From an uncultured Alphaproteobacteria bacterium (lineage in GTDB: Bacteria; Pseudomonadota; Alphaproteobacteria; Rs-D84): a DNA stretch of 36,186 nucleotides. A model generated the notes under the pieces. The model did not search any database and was not told the DNA's origin. It saw only the letters and a program-made list of their open reading frames with translations. The position numbers and the translations under genes are program-made. The stretch is taken from assembly GCA_947053455.1 (NCBI GenBank), contig CAMRSV010000006.1:1-36186 (forward strand). The letters run 5' to 3'. Below are positions 1 to 7,382 of the stretch, piece after piece; position 1 is the stretch's first letter; every line of letters begins with the position of its first letter.

Positions 1-71
1 ACAACAAAGCGATGGAAATGCACAACAAATTGCAAAAAATCAAAATTACACAAAGTCCTGTGTTGCAGTAA
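1..71 (+). CDS. 3' end of an unidentified gene (partial)
   Basis: The first bases read as an open frame from position 3 to a TAA at 69-71, with a plausible polar C-terminus (about 22 residues, Met/Lys/Gln rich). A strong hairpin terminator follows seven bases later, which fits the end of a plus-strand gene. A second frame is also open to a stop at 74-76, so the frame choice is not secure. No family can be named from so short a tail. Confidence 0.4.
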   Translation, partial: NKAMEMHNKLQKIKITQSPVLQ

Positions 72-77
72 AATAAC

Positions 78-105
78 ACCGCCCCATTCGGGGCGGTTTG
101 ATTAT
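78..105. terminator. Bidirectional intrinsic terminator
   Basis: An 8-bp perfect GC-rich stem (ACCGCCCC at 78-85 with GGGGCGGT at 90-97) encloses the loop ATTC. It has a T-rich 3' flank on plus and a weaker T-rich flank on minus. It lies between the plus partial gene and the end of tolA, so it probably ends both. It also means tolB and pal do not directly follow tolA. Confidence 0.75.
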
Positions 106-117
106 ATTTGGGCGCAA

Positions 118-864
118 CTACATAACCTTGCCCTGGGTGGGGTAGAAGGTAAGTTGAATTTTCTCCCACTTTTCAAATTCACCACGCGGCAACATTTTTA
201 ACGGCTGGCATGTATTTATGGCGGCGCGTATCGTCCCCAGAACATATGCAAACGCCGGGTCGGTCTGTTCCCGCGCCGCGGATTCAAACCATACGTCGCG
301 CACAGTACCATTCGGACGCATCGTTAAATGGGCAACCGCACGAATATCCGAAATATCCGGGCGCGTCGTATCAATAACCCAACAACGCGTCATCGCAACA
401 CGCAATGCATCCACAACCGAAACTGTCATTGTCCGGTCTAGTGATACAACATCACGCTTTACACGAACGACTGTCTTTTTCTTTGGGGCGGGCGTATCCG
501 GCTTTTTTTCGGGCGTGGGTTCTGGTTTCTTGGGCGCCGCATCCGACGCATCAGCAACCAATGACGGCGCATCAATTTTTTGCGGTGATTCCGCATCCGG
601 TTTTGCCGGGGCGGGTTCTGGCTTTTGATTCTTTGGCGACTCTTCATCCTCCTTTGGCGCGTCAGTATTATACAACACAGTGTCGTCGCCACGAACACGC
701 ACGGAATTCAAATCCAGTTCCATTATTTCAATACGATCCGGCGCGACCAATTGCGCACGATTAACGACCAGCGTAAACGACGTCACCAAAATCGCCCCCA
801 GCACCAGGTGACCGCCAACCGACATCAGCAAATTTTCCGATGAAAATTGATTCCACTTTCCCAT
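118..864 (-). CDS. tolA: TolA-like envelope energy-transducing protein
   Basis: A 248-residue protein with one N-terminal membrane segment (about residues 14-34), a Pro/Lys/Glu/Asp-rich linker (about 68-130) and a globular C-terminal domain (about 145-248) with two cysteines (161 and 219) that probably form a disulfide. This is the TolA/TonB-C plan: inner-membrane anchor, periplasm-spanning linker and C-terminal domain that contacts outer-membrane partners. The linker is short and Pro-rich, whereas E. coli TolA has a long helical one. The gene lies 3 nt after tolR in the order ybgC-tolQ-tolR-tolA, which makes TolA more likely than TonB. In the Tol-Pal system it would help outer-membrane invagination at division. 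tolB and pal are not downstream. Confidence 0.85.
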   Translation of the reverse strand: MGKWNQFSSENLLMSVGGHLVLGAILVTSFTLVVNRAQLVAPDRIEIMELDLNSVRVRGDDTVLYNTDAPKEDEESPKNQKPEPAPAKPDAESPQKIDAPSLVADASDAAPKKPEPTPEKKPDTPAPKKKTVVRVKRDVVSLDRTMTVSVVDALRVAMTRCWVIDTTRPDISDIRAVAHLTMRPNGTVRDVWFESAAREQTDPAFAYVLGTIRAAINTCQPLKMLPRGEFEKWEKIQLTFYPTQGKVM

Positions 865-867
865 GCT

Positions 868-1269
868 TTAATTCCCGGTGCGCGTACGCAACCCGACGCG
901 CTGAAATCCGGCGTCCTTTAATTTACCCATAACCGCCATTACCGCACCGTAATCCGCCGACGCATCGCCGTTTATCACAATTGTCAATTGCGGATTTTCC
1001 CCGCGCATTGCAACTGCACGGCGAACAACGTCGTCAATTTTCAACTGCGTATCGGCAATATAATATCGACCGGCCGTGTCAACACTAATCTGTATTGCAT
1101 GGTCATTACCGGTCAATACGGAATTACCCGCACGCGGCAAATCCAAATCTATGCCGTTTGTCATCATTGGTGTTGTCACCATAAACACCGCCAGCAACAC
1201 CGTCATAATATCAATCATTGGCGTCAAAGAAATGCTGGCGTCTGTAGATCTGCGTCTGATGCGTGACAT
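868..1269 (-). CDS. tolR: TolR, biopolymer transport protein of the ExbD/TolR family
   Basis: A 133-residue protein with a short basic cytoplasmic N-terminus, one membrane helix (about 17-38) and a periplasmic domain. The helix carries the Asp of the PMIDIM segment (D20), which corresponds to the proton-conducting Asp of ExbD/TolR/MotB-type stators. Length is usual for the family. The start lies 2 nt after tolQ, so the two are surely co-transcribed. Together with TolQ it forms the proton-motive-force motor that drives TolA. Confidence 0.93.
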   Translation of the reverse strand: MSRIRRRSTDASISLTPMIDIMTVLLAVFMVTTPMMTNGIDLDLPRAGNSVLTGNDHAIQISVDTAGRYYIADTQLKIDDVVRRAVAMRGENPQLTIVINGDASADYGAVMAVMGKLKDAGFQRVGLRTRTGN

Positions 1270-1271
1270 TT

Positions 1272-1787
1272 TTATTTCCCCACCGCTTTTTTATTATTGT
1301 TACGTGTCGTCATTTCACGTCGTGTTTCATCCAGTCTGTCAAACAAATCATCCGCACGACGGGCAAAATACTGGTATGCAATGGCCGCAGGAATCGCCGC
1401 AATCAACCCCAATGCCGTTGTTCCCAATGCCGTGGCCAGACCCGGCGCGATAACACCGATTGAAACAGATTGATTTACGCCAATTGCCGCAAACGAATCC
1501 ATAACGCCCCATATAGTACCGAACAGTCCAATAAACGGCGCAACATACGAAACCATGGATAAAAACCACAAATTCCGGTCAAACGGCCGAACCAGCTTTT
1601 CAACCGATGTCGCCAGATTGTCGCCAGATTTTATTGAAACCGGATTTCGCTTCTGAAAACGCCACAGACGAATTTTTTCAATTATTACCGCCCAGGTCAT
1701 TACACTGAACCCAACCAAAACCAGCGATATAAACAGCGTCATTATGTCGCCTGTAAATAAATTCAACAATGAAAAACTATTTCCCAT
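1272..1787 (-). CDS. tolQ: TolQ, proton channel subunit of the Tol-Pal motor
   Basis: I place the start at the ATG at 1787, because a good Shine-Dalgarno (AAGGAAAGGACG) precedes it. The open frame extends further upstream, but that part overlaps ybgC and does not look like TolQ. The 171-residue product has a first membrane helix (about 15-38) and the family's signature helices, with APFIGLFGTIWGVM near the middle and a PGLATALGTTALGLIAAIP stretch toward the end. It is short compared with about 230 residues in E. coli; the missing length is in the cytoplasmic loop between helices 1 and 2. It forms the TolQR stator with the downstream TolR. Confidence 0.93.
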   Translation of the reverse strand: MGNSFSLLNLFTGDIMTLFISLVLVGFSVMTWAVIIEKIRLWRFQKRNPVSIKSGDNLATSVEKLVRPFDRNLWFLSMVSYVAPFIGLFGTIWGVMDSFAAIGVNQSVSIGVIAPGLATALGTTALGLIAAIPAAIAYQYFARRADDLFDRLDETRREMTTRNNNKKAVGK

Positions 1788-1821
1788 TTTTTCGTCCTTT
1801 CCTTCTTTTTCTTTTAATTTT

Positions 1822-2196
1822 TTAAGCCAATAGTGCGGCAATCTCATCCGGTATTCGTTTTGGATGCATATCCGCACCAATATACGCGGCGGTAAGTGTT
1901 ATTATAGCACAAACAACCCCATCTTTTACAAATTTTTGCGCAATATCAATTGATGCCGCCCCAACTTTGGTAATATCAGATTCCACGATAAAATCGTCAC
2001 CCAGTTTCAATGGCGCAATATATCGCACGGCAAGTTCACGCACAACAAAGCCCACATCATCACCAACATGTGCAAATCCGCGTAACCAGTTCATTCGCGC
2101 GCGTTCTGCGATTTCAATGTACCGGCCGTGATAAACAATACCGCCGGCATCGGTATCCGCATATGCGATTGAAAATGGAAATTTATGTGTTGCCAT
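1822..2196 (-). CDS. ybgC: YbgC-type acyl-CoA thioesterase
   Basis: A 124-residue hotdog-fold protein. The segment YADTDAGGIVYHGRY (about 12-26) is the 4HBT/YbgC active-site signature, with catalytic Asp 16 and His 23. In characterised members it hydrolyses short or long acyl-CoA or acyl-ACP thioesters in the cytoplasm. It is the usual first gene of tol-pal operons, as here, 34 nt upstream of tolQ and 6 nt after the DUF5662 gene. Its link to Tol function is unclear in any organism. Confidence 0.9.
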   Translation of the reverse strand: MATHKFPFSIAYADTDAGGIVYHGRYIEIAERARMNWLRGFAHVGDDVGFVVRELAVRYIAPLKLGDDFIVESDITKVGAASIDIAQKFVKDGVVCAIITLTAAYIGADMHPKRIPDEIAALLA

Positions 2197-2202
2197 GTTT
2201 TA

Positions 2203-2652
2203 TTATTCCATGATTTTTGTAATCAGTTCCTCTATCAACGCCTGTTGTTCTTTGGTGAACTTGTATTTAGGCAGGGCGCTATTTTTATAAAAATCCATTG
2301 GTGTTGGGTACTTGCCCCGGCCGGTATTAAGCGCACACCAGTCACAGCACATTTCCGCAATTGCATCCACCGTCATATCAGAAACATGTTCCCAATATTC
2401 CGGGTGGTGCGGATTTGAACGCCGATGCGTACCAATTGCGGCGGCACCCGCCTGAATTACACGCTGGTGCGCATTAAAATGATGCCAATGGCACCATTTT
2501 AATGGTGCAATTTTTGATAACATTGGTTCTGTAAACATATCTGCATCATGCGCCGGAAATGATTGGCCAATTTTTGCCGCATACCGGTTTACGGCGGCGA
2601 CATGTTCGGCACGCTGACGCTTATAAAAAGCAATCATCTTGTCCGCGTTCAT
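2203..2652 (-). CDS. DUF5662-like, putative HD-type metal-binding protein
   Basis: A 149-residue soluble protein. The pattern of His 18, His-Asp at 35-36, an HRRSNPHHPEYW block at about 76-87 and E-M-C-C-D-W at 100-105 matches the DUF5662 family as I remember it. The family's spaced His/Asp residues suggest an HD-like metal site, and its function is unknown. The start overlaps the ruvB stop by 4 nt, so it is translationally coupled to ruvB. Finding it inside a ruvB-tol operon is unusual, since I associate the family mainly with phages and Firmicutes. Confidence 0.6.
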   Translation of the reverse strand: MNADKMIAFYKRQRAEHVAAVNRYAAKIGQSFPAHDADMFTEPMLSKIAPLKWCHWHHFNAHQRVIQAGAAAIGTHRRSNPHHPEYWEHVSDMTVDAIAEMCCDWCALNTGRGKYPTPMDFYKNSALPKYKFTKEQQALIEELITKIME

Positions 2653-3638
2653 TTTTCCAGACCCAGATGTTTGTACCCCGCATCCGTCACAATACGGCCG
2701 CGCGGCGTACGCTGAACAAAGCCCAACTGCATCAGATACGGTTCAACCACATCTTCGATTGTGTCAACCGGTTCGGACAATGCCGCCCCCAGATTTTCAA
2801 TTCCGACCGGGCCGCCCGCATAATGACGCACGATTGTCGACATGTATTCGCGGTCGATTTCATCTAATCCACATTCATCAATATGCAATTGGCAAAGAGT
2901 GGTTTTTATAGTGTCAGCCGATATTTCATTTTTATTCAGTGCCGCCGCAAAGTCACGCGCACGTTTTAACAATCTGTTTGCAATACGCGGCGTGCCGCGC
3001 GAACTCTTGGCCAACATCAGCGCACCCGTCGCATCAATCGGCGTCCCCAAAATTTGGGCGCTGCGCTGAATAATGCGCGCCAGGTCTTCGGGTGAATAGA
3101 ACGACAGGCGTAAATCAATACCAAATCGGTCGCGCAACGGATTGGACAACAGCCCCGTTCGCGTCGTTGCACCGACAAGTGTAAACGGCGGCAAATCTAT
3201 GCGAACGCTTTTTGCGCTAGGCCCTTCGCCCAGCATGATGTCCAGTTTGAAATCTTCCATTGCGGAATAAAGCACTTCCTCAATCGCGGTCGGCAAACGG
3301 TGAATTTCATCAATAAAAAGCACGTCCATCGGTTCCAGTGCCGTCAAAATTGCCGCCAAATCGCCTTGCTTGGTCAACATGGGCGCCGCCGTAGCGCGGA
3401 AATTCGTCCCCAATTCATTTGCGACGATGTGCGCCAGTGTCGTTTTTCCCAACCCCGGCGGCCCGTATAACAAAACGTGATCCATCGCCTCGGCTCGTGA
3501 CTTGGCGCCGGAAATAAATACGGAAAGATTTTGTTTCAAACTATCGTGCCCGATAAAATCCATTAACGCCCGTGGACGGATGGATGCCGCAATGTCATCC
3601 GGGATGTTCGGGTCAAAAAACCTGTCGTTTGTATTCAT
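2649..3638 (-). CDS. ruvB: RuvB, Holliday junction branch-migration ATPase
   Basis: A 329-residue AAA+ motor protein. Walker A is GPPGLGKTT (59-67), Walker B is FIDEIH (108-113), sensor 1 is GATTRTG (156-162) and the Arg-finger region is NPLRDRFG (166-173). A winged-helix domain ending in the QRTPRGR segment binds DNA. It drives branch migration of Holliday junctions on a RuvA tetramer, with RuvC as resolvase. ruvA and ruvC are not next to it, unlike the common ruvCAB order. The start codon overlaps the stop of the upstream hydrolase gene (TGATG). Confidence 0.97.
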   Translation of the reverse strand: MNTNDRFFDPNIPDDIAASIRPRALMDFIGHDSLKQNLSVFISGAKSRAEAMDHVLLYGPPGLGKTTLAHIVANELGTNFRATAAPMLTKQGDLAAILTALEPMDVLFIDEIHRLPTAIEEVLYSAMEDFKLDIMLGEGPSAKSVRIDLPPFTLVGATTRTGLLSNPLRDRFGIDLRLSFYSPEDLARIIQRSAQILGTPIDATGALMLAKSSRGTPRIANRLLKRARDFAAALNKNEISADTIKTTLCQLHIDECGLDEIDREYMSTIVRHYAGGPVGIENLGAALSEPVDTIEDVVEPYLMQLGFVQRTPRGRIVTDAGYKHLGLEK

Positions 3639-4297
3639 CAGAGTAACTTATCCTCGGCATTTTCGCGGCCAACATAGGCCTTCAAATCATTGTACATCTG
3701 GCGCAGGTCGGGCGGAGTGCTGTACGCGGAGTCCGCATTTTTTACCCGAATTGTTTCCAAATCTATCTGTGCCTGTTTTTTCAAAATCTGGGTCATGTGT
3801 GCGGCAAATGTCTTTGCATCATCAGATTCGGCTGCCCCCTGCAGTAATAATCCGCGGTTCGGCCGGGGTGACAAAAACGCAAAATCAGATATTGACGGGT
3901 CGGGCGAAACCAGGGCAAATCCCGAAACCTCGGGTCGGCGCATCATCGCCTGCAGTACATACCATGCACCCAACTGGTGCCCGGCAAGCCAAATTTTATC
4001 ACTGTCTTCGTTATGGTTTTGAATCCAATCAATTACGGTGGCAATATCCAGCATGTTATCCGCCGTGGTGCCAACCGCACCTTCGGAATCATTTACCCCG
4101 CGATAATTAAAACGGACAACAGAAAAACCAATGTCCATAAACGCGCGAAACATTGCATACGACACCCGGTCGTTCATATGATACTTTTGCCGCGGATTTC
4201 CAGACAGCACCACCGCCAATGGTGCCGCAGGAGTGGCTGATTTATGATATACTGCATGCAATTTTCCAGATTCACCCGTAATTATAATATCAACCAT
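3638..4297 (-). CDS. Alpha/beta hydrolase (COG2945-like) with degenerate active site
   Basis: A 219-residue single-domain protein. FSVVRFNYRGVNDSEG (58-73) and the block from GHQLGAW to MMRRPEVSGFALVSP (106-131) follow the alphaproteobacterial COG2945 alpha/beta hydrolase family closely. The nucleophile elbow, usually G-x-S-x-G, reads G-H-Q-L-G (106-110), so the catalytic Ser is replaced by Gln 108. The usual HPHP..GG oxyanion loop is also changed (SGNPRQKYHMND, 32-43). It is therefore probably catalytically inactive or changed in function. It is the first gene of the minus operon and has a good Shine-Dalgarno (AAGGAAAGG). Confidence 0.75.
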   Translation of the reverse strand: MVDIIITGESGKLHAVYHKSATPAAPLAVVLSGNPRQKYHMNDRVSYAMFRAFMDIGFSVVRFNYRGVNDSEGAVGTTADNMLDIATVIDWIQNHNEDSDKIWLAGHQLGAWYVLQAMMRRPEVSGFALVSPDPSISDFAFLSPRPNRGLLLQGAAESDDAKTFAAHMTQILKKQAQIDLETIRVKNADSAYSTPPDLRQMYNDLKAYVGRENAEDKLL

Positions 4298-4387
4298 GTT
4301 AATAAGCCTTTCCTTGAATCATTAATCTCTTTTATGTAATACTTATAGAACAAACGAAATACAATTTTCAATAAAAATATTTTTGTT

Positions 4388-4417
4388 TTGACACGATATG
4401 CGAAAATGGGTTAAGAT
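4388..4417 (+). promoter_or_regulatory. Sigma-70-type promoter of the exported-protein gene
   Basis: A consensus -35 TTGACA (4388-4393) lies 17-18 bp before a -10 of TTAAGAT type (4411-4417). An AAAGG Shine-Dalgarno precedes the ATG at 4445. The stretch 4298-4444 holds only this promoter and, divergently, the start region of the minus operon. Confidence 0.65.
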
Positions 4418-4444
4418 TTAAGAAAGTATACAGAAAGGCAAGAC

Positions 4445-5377
4445 ATGGCTAAATTTATTTCTATGGCTGTTTTCGCGGTTTTATGCGCCATTCCCGCCTA
4501 TGCGGCGAATGAAAACATAGTGGTTGAAGATTTTCAAACCATATATACCGAAACGCCGGTGCAGTCATATTATGCATATCCGGACGACCCGAATTTTATT
4601 CCGGAAACAGAATTTATGGAACGCGCGGACAGTCTGGACTATGACCAGAACATAATTGCTGCCCGTGACGCAGAGCAGGCACGCCACCCCGGCGTAATAT
4701 TTGCCGACCGACCGATGATTATTTGCCGCAATTTCGGATGCACACGCCTGAACGACCGCATTACGCGCACATTCCTGTTTAACAGCCTGGCAAACATGTT
4801 CATGATGAATGCACACTCGCGACTGTATATATGCGAAGCAGACCCGTTTTCACGTGACTGCCTGCAATCGGGCATTTCGTTCCCGGTACGTGCCGGTGTT
4901 GCCAATGCACTAATAAAAATACCCAAGGCAACCATTTCACAGGTAAATGTTTCAACAGGGCTGTCCAAGGCGACGGTTGGAATGACATACGAATTTCTGG
5001 TAAATGGGATTGACAGAAAGTGCGAACCGACCGTTATGGATATCATGGTTCCGATAAATTCCCAGGCAACATTGTCAAACCGCGAATTTACATGCAACAT
5101 GACCAGCGACGGTTTAAGCAACGTGTCACTTTTGGTCAGCATTGATTACATTGATTTAGATTACGGTATATTGGGTGGCTACTATTCCCTGGGGATGCAG
5201 GGACCAACAACCGGCGGCGGAACGGGATATGCGCTGTTCAAAACGGAATTTACCACGAATGGAATGAAATTCCGTGCCTCCGTAGACGAAACAATTATAG
5301 ACACCGGCACACGCATGGGCGGCGCAACGCGAACAATCCAGCCCGGCGAATATGCGGTTGAACCACTGAAGAAATAA
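4445..5377 (+). CDS. Exported protein of unknown function
   Basis: A 310-residue protein with a clear Sec signal peptide: a basic N-terminus, a hydrophobic core and a cleavage site after AYA at residue 20. The mature part is mostly beta-like with six or more cysteines, several in a C-x4-C arrangement (about 98-103), so periplasmic or secreted with disulfides. No membrane helix or lipobox is visible. I do not recognise a family. It is followed by its own terminator and then by a two-component system 45 nt away, which might sense or control it; that link is only positional. Confidence 0.8.
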   Translation: MAKFISMAVFAVLCAIPAYAANENIVVEDFQTIYTETPVQSYYAYPDDPNFIPETEFMERADSLDYDQNIIAARDAEQARHPGVIFADRPMIICRNFGCTRLNDRITRTFLFNSLANMFMMNAHSRLYICEADPFSRDCLQSGISFPVRAGVANALIKIPKATISQVNVSTGLSKATVGMTYEFLVNGIDRKCEPTVMDIMVPINSQATLSNREFTCNMTSDGLSNVSLLVSIDYIDLDYGILGGYYSLGMQGPTTGGGTGYALFKTEFTTNGMKFRASVDETIIDTGTRMGGATRTIQPGEYAVEPLKK

Positions 5378-5383
5378 AAATAA

Positions 5384-5412
5384 AATTCCAAGGTTCGGCC
5401 TTGGAATTTTTA
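5384..5412 (+). terminator. Intrinsic terminator after the exported-protein gene
   Basis: AATTCCAAGG (5384-5393) pairs with CCTTGGAATT (5399-5408) around a TTCGG loop and runs into a T tract. It separates the exported-protein gene from the two-component operon. The start of the response regulator is only about 10 nt downstream, so that operon may depend partly on read-through. Confidence 0.85.
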
Positions 5413-5422
5413 ATGGAACTAA

Positions 5423-6079
5423 ATGAATAAAATTGTATTGATTGTTGATGATGACGATATGTTGCGCACAGCGTTGGCAACCGGGTTGCGCGCCGAAGGA
5501 TTTGATACCATAACCGCAGATGGTGCCGATGCGGCGCAACAAATTTTAACGCGAATATCTGTTGATGCAATTGTTCTAGACCGCATGATGGTTGGAACTG
5601 ATGGCTTAACGTTTTTAAAGCAGTTACGCGCGAACGGTAATGCGACGCCTGTAATAATGCTAACCGCAATGACGGGGCCGGAAAATGCCATAGATGGATT
5701 GTCGGGTGGGGCGGATGATTATTTATCAAAACCGTTTCAATTGCGCGAATTGGTTTTGCGTTTAGAAAAAATTATACAAAAACGCGTTATAAACCATGCA
5801 CCAATGCCGGCGGGTCTGATTTTTACCGACGACGAATTTTTTGTGATAAACGGCGGCGCGCCGCGGGCACTGGGGTTATCGGGCGAAGAAAAAAAACTGC
5901 TGCAAAAACTGACGATGCCGGTCGGCAATATTGCGCCCAGTACACCAATGGTTGCAAAACGCTTGCGCAACAAATTAAATGTTGTATTATCCAGTATGGA
6001 TATTATAACAATCCGGGGGCAAGGATATAAATTGGTTGATTTAAGTCCGCGCACACAACAAAAGGATGTAACAAAATGA
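5423..6079 (+). CDS. OmpR-type response regulator
   Basis: A 218-residue protein with an N-terminal receiver domain: acidic pocket DDDD (9-12), phospho-acceptor Asp 53 in VLDRMM, and Lys 103 in LSKPF. The C-terminal part (about 130-210) resembles a winged helix of the OmpR/PhoB type and ends with the typical ITIRGQGYKL strand-turn segment. Phosphorylated by the kinase encoded next, it would act as a DNA-binding transcription regulator. The receiver-to-effector linker and the first half of the effector domain are poorly conserved. The stop overlaps the kinase start by 4 nt (ATGA). Confidence 0.92.
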   Translation: MNKIVLIVDDDDMLRTALATGLRAEGFDTITADGADAAQQILTRISVDAIVLDRMMVGTDGLTFLKQLRANGNATPVIMLTAMTGPENAIDGLSGGADDYLSKPFQLRELVLRLEKIIQKRVINHAPMPAGLIFTDDEFFVINGGAPRALGLSGEEKKLLQKLTMPVGNIAPSTPMVAKRLRNKLNVVLSSMDIITIRGQGYKLVDLSPRTQQKDVTK

Positions 6080-7356
6080 GACTGATTCCACGAAAATTTT
6101 TATGGCGAACAATATTGATGGTACTAGTTCCGCTGATTATAACGCAGGTTATCATCGCAAATGTGTTCTTTGGGAATCACTGGAAACGCGTTCATGCAAC
6201 TTTGGCACGAACAATGGCCGGGGAAATTGTCACAATGACAAATTTCATGGACAACGGTGACGCGGACGCCATGCTGGATATGGGACAGGCAACCGGAATA
6301 AACGTGACAATAAATGAACGCCTGAACCGACCGAAACATAATGATAACAAGGCGCACGAGGCCGGAATGTTGGCCAGAGAGCTGTCCCACCGCTTGCAAC
6401 GTTCCGCACAAATATATATTGACCGCGGCAAGCATCTGGTATTTGTTGATGTTCCAACCAAGGACGGCCGCATCGCAACATTTGCAACATCACTGTCACG
6501 TATTTATTCAACCAGTACGGAATTGTTCTTGATGTGGTTGGTGGGTTCAATTTTAATCGTGTCGATTTTAATCGCACCATTTATAATTTTGCACTCGCGC
6601 AGTATTCGACGCATCGCCAAGGCTGCCAATCAATTCGGGCGCGGTCTGGATGCACCGGGCTTTGAACCGACCGGTTCCAAAGAAATACGCGAAGCTGCCA
6701 CGGCTATGATCACAATGAAGGAACGCCTGAACAGATACAACCGCACCCGTACTGACATGTTAAACGCGGTCAGCCATGATTTAAAGGCGCCGCTAACCCG
6801 GATGCGTCTGGCGGTGGAAACAGGTGCAGCGACCCAAAAAGAACTGCTGCGCGATATCGACCGGATGTCGGAAATGGTAAACGGATATTTATCGTTCGCA
6901 CGTGGTGAAATGCCTGAAATTGAACAAAGCGTTGAATTACCGGCCATGCTGATACGCATTGCACGCGACGCGGCGCCAGACAAGAAAATTGAAACGATTT
7001 TCCCAGATGCCCCCGCACAGTTTTATGCACGACCAATGGCGCTGGCACGGGCGTTTGGAAACATAATTGAAAATGCGGCACGCTATGCCAAAAAGAAAAT
7101 ACGCATAACGGAAATTGATACCGCAGAACAGGTTGAGGTCATCATTGAAGATGACGGCCCTGGAATTCCAGACGATAAAAAACGCGACGCAATGCGACCA
7201 TTTGTAAGATTAGATTCGGCGCGTGGCGCAAAAACCGGCGGAACTGGGCTGGGGCTGTCGATTGCGCAGACGGCAATTGAAAACCACGGTGGACAAATGT
7301 TCCTGGAAAACAGCGATATGGGCGGTCTGCGCGTCAGAATAGTATTACCAGTATAA
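6076..7356 (+). CDS. EnvZ-like membrane sensor histidine kinase
   Basis: A 426-residue kinase. Membrane helices lie at about 12-33 and 150-172 and enclose a periplasmic domain of roughly 115 residues. A HAMP domain (about 173-225), a dimerisation/phosphoacceptor helix AVSHDLKAPLTR (His 234) and a catalytic ATPase domain follow, with N box (IIENAARY, Asn 333), G1 box (DDGPGIP, 359-365) and G2 box (GGTGLGLS, 388-395). The order and the HDLKAPL type point to the EnvZ/OmpR group. The signal sensed is unknown. It is coupled to the regulator by a 4-nt overlap. Confidence 0.95.
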   Translation: MRLIPRKFLWRTILMVLVPLIITQVIIANVFFGNHWKRVHATLARTMAGEIVTMTNFMDNGDADAMLDMGQATGINVTINERLNRPKHNDNKAHEAGMLARELSHRLQRSAQIYIDRGKHLVFVDVPTKDGRIATFATSLSRIYSTSTELFLMWLVGSILIVSILIAPFIILHSRSIRRIAKAANQFGRGLDAPGFEPTGSKEIREAATAMITMKERLNRYNRTRTDMLNAVSHDLKAPLTRMRLAVETGAATQKELLRDIDRMSEMVNGYLSFARGEMPEIEQSVELPAMLIRIARDAAPDKKIETIFPDAPAQFYARPMALARAFGNIIENAARYAKKKIRITEIDTAEQVEVIIEDDGPGIPDDKKRDAMRPFVRLDSARGAKTGGTGLGLSIAQTAIENHGGQMFLENSDMGGLRVRIVLPV

Positions 7357-7382
7357 TAAATTTAAACGGATGGGTATCAAAA

